From: Rattus norvegicus
Taxonomy: Eukaryota; Chordata; Mammalia; Rodentia; Muridae
Length of the DNA stretch: 64,000 nt
Direction: 5' to 3'
Assembly (NCBI RefSeq): GCF_036323735.1
Contig: NW_026947409.1
Span: 102,940-166,939, forward strand
Shown here: positions 57,386 through 64,000 of the stretch, piece by piece
Numbering within the stretch: position 1 is the stretch's first letter
How the letters are laid out: every line of letters begins with the position of its first letter
The notes under the pieces: model-generated
What the model saw: the letters and a program-made list of their open reading frames with translations, nothing else
The model's database searches: none
What the model was told of the DNA's origin: nothing
Made by a program: the position numbers and the translations under genes

Positions 57386-58754
57386 GAAGTTAGACTAAAG
57401 GGGGACAAATAACCCTATTGAAATATGGGGTTCAGAGCAAAACAAAGAATTCACAGCTGAAGAATATCAAATGGCAGAGAAACACCTAAAGAAATGTTCA
57501 ACATCTTTAGTCTTAAGGCAAATGCAAATCAAAACAACACTGTGATTCCACCGCACACCAGTCAGAATGTCTAAGATGTAAACTCAGATGATAAAAGATG
57601 CTGGCAAGGATGTGGAGAAAGAGGAACAGGCCTCCATTGTTGGTGGGATTGCAGACTAGTACAACCACTCTGGAAATCAGTGCAGAGCTTCCTCATAAAA
57701 TTGGACATTTAACTACCTGAGGAACCAGCTATACCTCTCTTGGGCATATTCCCAAAATATGCCCCAACATGTAACAAAGACACGTGCTCCACTATGTTCA
57801 TAGCAGCCTGATTTATAATAGCCAGGAACTGGAAAGAACACAGATGCCTTCAACAGAGGAATGGATACAGAAAATGTGGTACATCTACACAATGTAATAT
57901 TACTCAGCTATCAAAAACAATGACTTTATGAAATTCATAGGCAAATGGATGGAAGTGGAAAATATCATCCTGAGTGAGTAACCCAATCACAGAAAATCAC
58001 ACATGGTATGCACTTATTGATAAGTGGGTATTAGACCAATTACCCTAGATGCACAGAACATGTGAAACTTAAGAAGGTTGACCAAAATGTGAATGCTTTG
58101 CTCCTTCTTTAAATGGGGAACAATAATATACCTGGGAGAGGATGGGGAAGTAAAGTTTACAACAGAGACAGAAGGAACACCCACTCACAGTCTCCCACAC
58201 ATGTGGCCCATACATATACAGAAACCTAAGGAGATAAGAGATGATGCAAAAAAGTGAAGGCTGACAGGATCCAGATGTAGATCTCTCTTGAGAGACACAG
58301 CCAGAATACAGCAAATAAACAGTCAAATGTCAGCAACAAACCACTGAACTGAGAACGGGACACTTGTTGAAGGAATCAGGAATCAGTTGAGCTTGAAGGG
58401 GCTCGAGACCCCATCTGAACAACAATGTCAACCAAGCAGAGCTTCCATAGACTAAGCCACTACCCAAAAACTATACATGGACTGACCCTGGGCTCGAACT
58501 TCATAGGTAGCAATGAATATCCTAGGAAGAGCACGAGTGGAAGGGGAAGACCTTGGTCCTGCCAAGACTGAATTCACCATTAAATGGGATTGTTTTGGGG
58601 AGGCACTAATGAGGGAGGAAGGGGAGCTAGCACCTATATAGAAGGGGATGTGTATGGGATACGGGGATGTTGGTCCAGAAACTGGGAAAGGGAGTAACAA
58701 TTGAAATGTTAAAAAACAAAATAACCAAGTTAATAAATATGGAGAAAAAAAGTA
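57386..58754 (+). mobile_element. L1-E: L1 ORF2 3' end and 3' UTR, sense
   Basis: Begins with 'atgaagttagac', matching L1-C ORF2 at about 44020, and runs through the Cys knuckle region (57600-57665), the ORF2 end, 3' UTR, a G-rich part (58595-58680) and the terminus 'gagtaacaattgaaatgtta' with A-rich tail to about 58750. Broken frames. Opposite in orientation to L1-D. Confidence 0.88.
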
Positions 58755-59995
58755 ATTTTCAACATGTTTAATCATAAGGAAAATGCAAATCAAAACAACC
58801 CTGACATTCCACGTCACACCAGTCTGAATGGCTACAAAAAAAATCTCAGGTGACAGCAGATTCTGGCAAGGATATAGAGAAAAAAAAGAGCACTCCTCCA
58901 TTTTTGGTGGGATTGCAGACTGGTAAAAATCATTCTGTGAGCTTCTTTAGAAAACTGGGCATTGCACTATCTATGTACCCAAGTATATCTCCCCTGAGCA
59001 TATACCCAAAACATTCTCCAACATACAACAAAGACTCATGCTCCACTATATTCACAGAAGAAGATGGAAATTACCCAGATGCCCTTCAAGAGAGGAATGG
59101 ATACAGAAAATGTGATAAATCTACACAAAGGAATACTACTCAACTCTCAAAAAATGACATCATATAATTCATAGGCAAGTGGATGGAACTAGAAAATATC
59201 ACCCTGAGTGAGGTAACCCAATCACAGAAAAAACACTCATGGTATGTAGTCAATGATAAGTGGATATTAACCCAAATGCTCTAATTTCCCAAGATGCACA
59301 GACCACAGGAATTTCAAGAAGGATGACTGTAATGTGGATGCTTCACTCCTTCTTTAATAGGGGAACAAGTATACCCATAGTAGGGCACAGGGTGTCAATG
59401 TTTAGAGAAGAGAATGAAGGAACAGTCATTGGGGCCCATACATATACAGCCACCAAACTAAATAAATGGATGAAGCAGCAAAGAGAGGCAGGCTGACAGG
59501 AACTGGATGTAGATCTCTCCTGAGACACAAAGCCAGATAATGGTAAATACTTAGGCAAATGCCAGCAGCAAACCACTGAACTGAGAAACGGATCCCCGTT
59601 GAAGGAATCAGAGAAAGGCCTAAAAGAACTGAAGGGGCTTGAGACCCCATGTGAAATAACATGCCCACCAACCAGAGCTTCCAGAGACTAAGCTACTACT
59701 CAAAGACTTTACATGAACTGACCCTGGTCTCCAAAATCATAGGAATCACTGAATGCCTAGTAGGGGCACCAGTGGAAGGGGAAGTCTTTGGTCCTCCCAA
59801 GACTGAACCCCCAGTGAATGGCATTGTTGGGAGAAGGGCAGTAATGTGGGGGAGAATCAGACAGTAACACCCCTGTAGAAGGGGAGTGGGAGGGGCTAGG
59901 AAAATGTTAACATGGAAACCTGGAAAGAAAATAACATTTGAAATGTCAATAAGAAATTCTCAAGTTAATAAAGATTGAAGAAAAAAAAAAAACAC
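58755..59995 (+). mobile_element. L1-F: L1 ORF2 3' end and 3' UTR, sense
   Basis: Starts at 'gtaattttcaacatgtttaa' (58753; ORF2 equivalent near 44135 of L1-C) and ends in 'gaaaataacatttgaaatgt' and an A tail near 59985. Head-to-tail with L1-E. An internal deletion removes several ORF2 stretches. Older by its divergence. Confidence 0.85.
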
Positions 59996-60782
59996 TCCTT
60001 CTGGAAGAGGAGAATGTATCATTTTCCGTTCAGTATCTGTGGGAAGAATTTTGGACACTTGGGCAAATGTGGAATAACCCTATAGAACATTGGAAACATT
60101 TGGTTATTTCCGCAAAGTCTTGGGTGGGTAGGAATATCTTGGGGTAAAATGGGAGATCGAAGTTCTCCATGTCTAGATAGGGAAGGATGTTGGGAACCTG
60201 GAAAGTGTGGGGAAATTACCTGTCCAAGTTTGTCAGTAGAAGAGTCAGCAGAAGGTGGCCCAGGCACAGTGTAATCTACTTTGAATCTTTCAGTGTTCTC
60301 TCCAGTACTGTGTTTTGTAGATGTTGCAGGCACTCTGGCTACCAACTCGTCAAAGTCCATATTTTCTTCAAACCCAGTAGAAATAACCCACTTTTTTTTT
60401 CATCTTCCCAAGAATGAGCACTAAAGATGCGGCCACTCTTTTTCTGGTAGCAGGATGTAAGCACATGTTCTGGTATCCCTGGTCAGTGGGTTACTCAGTG
60501 ATCTGCTATCCTTGGTCAGTGAATTACTCATGCCCTCAGGAACCCTCAGAGGAAGTGGAACTGTCCATTTCTTCTTCTCTGTCAGTTCCGGTCTGTGGTC
60601 TAGGACCCCCTTACTGACTGAAGCCTTCATATGATCTTCGAGTTTCCGTAGCTTTTCTGTAGCACGAATATCAGGTTTTTTTGAATCTCTGGTCTTCATA
60701 GGGTTTTGTGCATCTGAACTTGTACCGAGTGCGTCTAAGTAGTCCGGGAGGTACAAAGTCGCTCGGGTCTCTGCTGTTCAAT

Positions 60783-60945
60783 TGCTTCCCACACTGGTGT
60801 AGGAAGTTATAATCCGGTTGGGGGACACTGAAGGCGGTCTCAGGTGGCGAACACTGGGAACCCTTAAAGTGCTTCCCCCATTGGAGTCCGGTGTTATAAT
60901 CATCTTGGGGGAATCTAAAGGCGTTCCAAGGCCGAGGAGGCTGGG
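60783..60945. repeat. Two-copy internal repeat (about 90 bp period)
   Basis: 'tgcttcccacactggtg' with 'gttataatccggttggggg' (60783-60830) recurs as 'tgcttcccccattggag' with 'gttataatcatcttggggg' (60870-60915). On the minus strand this encodes the duplicated I-I-T peptide segment noted for the coding relic. Confidence 0.75.
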
Positions 60946-61250
60946 AAATCGGCGGTGCATGGTCAGAGGGTAAAGTCCGGGATGAAGCTCACTGGCCTCT
61001 CTCCACACATCTGGCCTTTTAGTCGTTAGGAAATTGAACAAGAAATGGCAAATGGGCTACTACTCGTGAAGTGGCAGTGAATGTACTTCCCAGTGGTGAG
61101 GAACATCAGTTGAGCTGTATCATTTGAGTATTGCTCTCTCTCCCGAGAACTTTGGACAAGTCCGGAAGGCAAAGCAGGGAAATCTCGAGTGACCATTGAC
61201 CTCAGGAAACAACCAAAGCTCGAGAGGGCCTGTCCTCGAGTTAGCACGGG

Positions 61251-61358
61251 GCAGTAGCGAGGACTGCATGGTGCAGTCGCGAGGTCTGCACGGGGGTCGT
61301 GAGGTCTGCACCGGGAAGTCGCGAGGTCTGCAGGAGGCAGTCGCGAGGTCTTCATGGC
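61251..61358. repeat. GC-rich minisatellite, about 21-23 bp, five copies
   Basis: Units start at about 61251, 61273, 61296, 61318 and 61337, with core 'cagtcgcgaggtctgca'. CpG-rich in an AT-rich region. A period near 21 would keep a reading frame; the minus strand reads repeated A-D-L-A-T. Confidence 0.85.
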
Positions 61359-61415
61359 CCAGTCAGGAGCTGCCTCACTTGTCAATTCTGCTTGTAGTAG
61401 CGGGCGATCATCCAA

Positions 61416-62299
61416 GCTTTCTGAATGGGGAGGATCCCTGTCGACTCTCCTCCTTTGAATCCAGAGTGCTATCTGCTCTTGTGCACACTGTCAGGGGCCA
61501 AGACAAGGGATTCTGGAAGGATCAACATGAACGGAAAGGGCAAGGAGTGCTTAAGACACTGTGCAGTCAAGCGACTCTTAAAACAGGGTAGTTCCCTGTA
61601 AACTGGAGGCCATCAGTGGTGCAGTCATGTGTCTTGGAGCCTCAAAACCTAATGTGAAAAGCTGATCCAGACCCTTGCTCCTCAGAGACTGCAGGGACTA
61701 GAAAATCACTGGTGGACTGTGTTAGGGAATGAACATGTAATAGGATATGAATAGAGCATAGAATGCGTGTGATTGATATTAGAATTCCATGTGACTTCCA
61801 GGTGTTTCTGTGATGCTTGTGACTTGGTGTTCATTATTTTTTCTTGTCCTAAAGCTCTTAATATTATTTCCATGATGATATTTTTGAAATATTGAGTATG
61901 CTACTCAATGGAATGTATTTTCTCTAGTCACATATATTGAATTTCTAAATGTCTCTTGTTATCGTACACAGTTGCCTGGCTAGAAATCCTGGGATGCATT
62001 CAATACTAGTAAGTTTATTGAACACATACTGTTCGTGTTACAAATTTTGCTTGTAATTAATTCTTTTGGTGACCCCCAAATAGATTGTAGAAATGGCTCC
62101 TGCCTTTTACAGACATATCTACAATCACCCTTGCTTGGAGAAAGGAGTTAAGTGTTATGCCTTCTTTGAATGAAGAGAAAGCCCTAAGGCTACACTCCTC
62201 AGAAAACAAGAAATCAGAAACTGTAGGAAGAAATATGCATCTAGGCAACAATAAATGTTCCAAGCTAACCTGTGCAGTAAAATAATGTATGGAAAATGC
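61416..62299. other. Unassigned, no gene seen
   Basis: 61416-61740 keeps the higher complexity of the relic to its left and may be its upstream region. 61740-62299 is AT-rich and unassigned. Confidence 0.4.
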
Positions 62300-64000
62300 C
62301 ACTCCTTTATTATTAGTATTATTAATCATTGTTTTTGTTTTCATTGCAAATATTAACCACTTTCCAGTCCCTGTTAATAAACCACCCCACAGTATACTCC
62401 TCCACTTTGTCTCTAAGAGGGTGCCTCCCCAAATCTCCCACTCATTCTTGCCTCACCCCTCTAGAATCACTCTTCTCTGGGACATCAAGCATCTAAAGGC
62501 CAAGTGCTTCCCCTTCCACTGATGTGAGATGAGGCAGTCCTCAGCTACATATGTAGGGTACCAGACCATATACATTCTATGGTTGGTTGTTAGGGCCATG
62601 GGAGCTCTGAGGTGTCTGCTTAATTGATATCGTTATTCTACCTCTAATTACAATCCCCTTCAGCTCCTTCAGCCCTTCCCCTACATCTTCCATTGGGATC
62701 TCTAGGCTAGTTCAATGGTTGGCTGTGCTGGCAGAGCCTCTCAGAGGACAGGCATATCAGACTCCAGTTTGCAAGCAGATCTCAAGATCAGCAACAGTGT
62801 CCAGTTTGGTGTTTGCAGATCTCTGGATGGCCTTTCCTTCAGCCTCTGCTGCATTTTTGCCCTGCATTTCCACTAGACAGGGATAACTGTGATTTAATAA
62901 GAGATGGGTGATTTGTCCCATTCTTGCACTGTGGACCGTGTCTATCTACTGCAGGTGGTGTCTTCAGGTTCAATATCACTGTTGTTGTGTATGTTGTCTA
63001 ATGTCATCAATGTTAGGTCCAGGGAACCTGTCACATCCTTAGTATCTGAGAAATTCGAGAGATTACCCCCTTACCAGTGAGTGAATGCCATGTGCCTTTA
63101 TTTGTGTTAGGGTTACTTCACTCAGGATGATATTTTCTAGTTTCATCCATTTGCCTATGAATTGCCTGAAGTCATTCTATTTAATACCTCAGTACCACAC
63201 CATTGTGTAAATGTACCACCTTATCTGTTTGTCTTTTGAGGGACATGTGGGCTCTTTCCAGCTTCGGTCCTTTATAAATAAGGCTGTTATAAACATAGTG
63301 GTGTATGTGAACTTGTTGTAGGTTGGAGCAAGTTTTGGATATATGCCATCGAATGGTACAGCTGGGTCCTCAAGTAGTAAATACTACGTTCAATTTTCTG
63401 AGGAACCTCCAGCCGGTTTCCAGAGTATTTAAAGAGCTTGCAATTTCAACAGTGACAGAGTGTTCCTTTCTCTCCACATCCTTGCCAGCCTCTTTTGTCA
63501 CCTGACTTTTTTATCTTAGCCATTCTGAGTGGTATGAGGTAGAATCTCAGGATTGTTTTGATTTGCTTTTCCCCAAGGACTAAGGATGTTGAAAATATCT
63601 TTAGGTGCTTCTCAGCCATTCAATATTAATCAGTTGAGAATTTTTGTGTTTAGAACTGTAGTCCACTATTAAATAGTGTTATTTGGTTCTCTGAAGGATA
63701 GCTTATTGAATTTTTTGTATATATTGTAGATTAGTGCTCCATCGGATATAGGATTTTTAAATATCTTTTCCCAAGATGTTAGTTGCTGTATGGAAGTAAT
63801 GACAGTGTCCTTTGCCTTACAGAAACTTTGAAATTTTATGAAGTTTCATTTTTTAATTTTTGATCTTAGAACAAAAGACGTTGGTGTTGTATTCAGGAAA
63901 TTTTCCCCAATTCTATAGTGTTCAAGGCTTTTCCCTGCTTTTTCATCAGTTAGTTTCAGTGTATCTGGTTTTATTTGGAGGTCTTATTTTAAATTTTTTT
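62300..64000 (-). repeat. Old L1 (Lx-like) 3' UTR and ORF2 end, antisense, runs off window
   Basis: Reverse complement of an L1: 3' UTR at about 62380-63050, ORF2 end from 63110 ('cttcactcaggatgatattt' at 63116), then ORF2 through 'gagtgttcctttctctccac' at 63458 and on to 64000, where the window ends inside ORF2. Frames broken. Confidence 0.85.

Larger units (their letters stand above)
60015..61415 (-). pseudogene. Unidentified broken coding sequence with peptide repeats
   Basis: I do not recognise the protein. On the minus strand a chain of open pieces has protein-like, Ser/Pro/Lys/Asp-rich composition. 61026-61415 has repeated A-D-L-A-T units from a minisatellite. 60778-61041 contains two copies of a segment of about 30 residues: P-L-D-S-P-K-M-I-I-T-P-D-S and P-S-V-S-P-N-R-I-I-T-S-Y-T. 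60421-60756 contains L-R-K-L-E-D-H-M-K and N-S-L-T-K-D-S-R-S-L and N-P-L-T-R-D-T-R-T-C. 60019-60360 begins M-D-F-D-E-L-V-A-R-V-P-A-T. Successive pieces are linked by stops or frameshifts, so it looks like the relic of one intronless (perhaps retrotransposed) gene. There are no transmembrane or signal segments. GC and CpG content are higher than the surroundings. An unknown repeat family is the main alternative. Confidence 0.4.

Overview
This is mammalian, almost certainly rodent, genomic DNA, and most probably rat (Rattus). The basis is the L1 retrotransposons: the best-preserved ORF1 (39713-40786) and ORF2 (40792-44670) read as the rat-type L1 proteins, and the older copies read as the Lx-type L1s of murid rodents. 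Endogenous retroviruses (ERVs) are of the murid beta-retroviral (class II) kind. I find no intact host protein-coding gene, no tRNA or rRNA gene and no CRISPR array. The window is AT-rich, L1- and LTR-dense, and I noticed no canonical B1, B2 or ID SINE, which suits a gene-poor or sex-chromosome-like region. The chromosome itself cannot be read from the sequence.

Layout. 1-5850 is mostly decayed antisense L1 with one small sense piece. 6867-10463 is an LTR element with two diverged LTRs and a non-coding interior. 10464-16957 is a head-to-tail array of three diverged copies of a 2.2-2.4 kb unit, the third cut by an assembly gap (16958-17179). 17180-22584 is mostly unassigned but holds a processed glutaredoxin-1 (Glrx) pseudogene at about 18.1-18.6 kb. 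22585-31734 is a patchwork of old L1 pieces, a solo LTR and microsatellites.

31735-45375 is a head-to-tail cluster of three younger L1s. L1-A is 5'-truncated, L1-B has a 5' half only, and L1-C is full length at about 6.4 kb. B and C share the same premature stops and lost start codons. 46583-59990 is a nest. An antisense L1 (L1-D) carries a complete but deleted class II provirus (ERV-1, 48200-53491, flanked by 6-bp target duplications). It also carries a second provirus of the same family (ERV-2, 54585-57385) that is cut off and joined to two sense L1 3' ends (L1-E, L1-F). 60015-61415 on the minus strand looks like a broken coding sequence that I cannot identify, with internal peptide repeats. 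The end (62300-64000) is another antisense old L1.

Nothing here works together as a pathway. The story is one of repeated insertion, tandem duplication and decay. The best leads are the triplicated unit with its conserved CRE-like motif, the shared-mutation L1 pair with an abrupt L1-B/L1-C junction, the broken ERV-2/L1 junction, and the unidentified repeat-containing coding relic near 60-61.4 kb.
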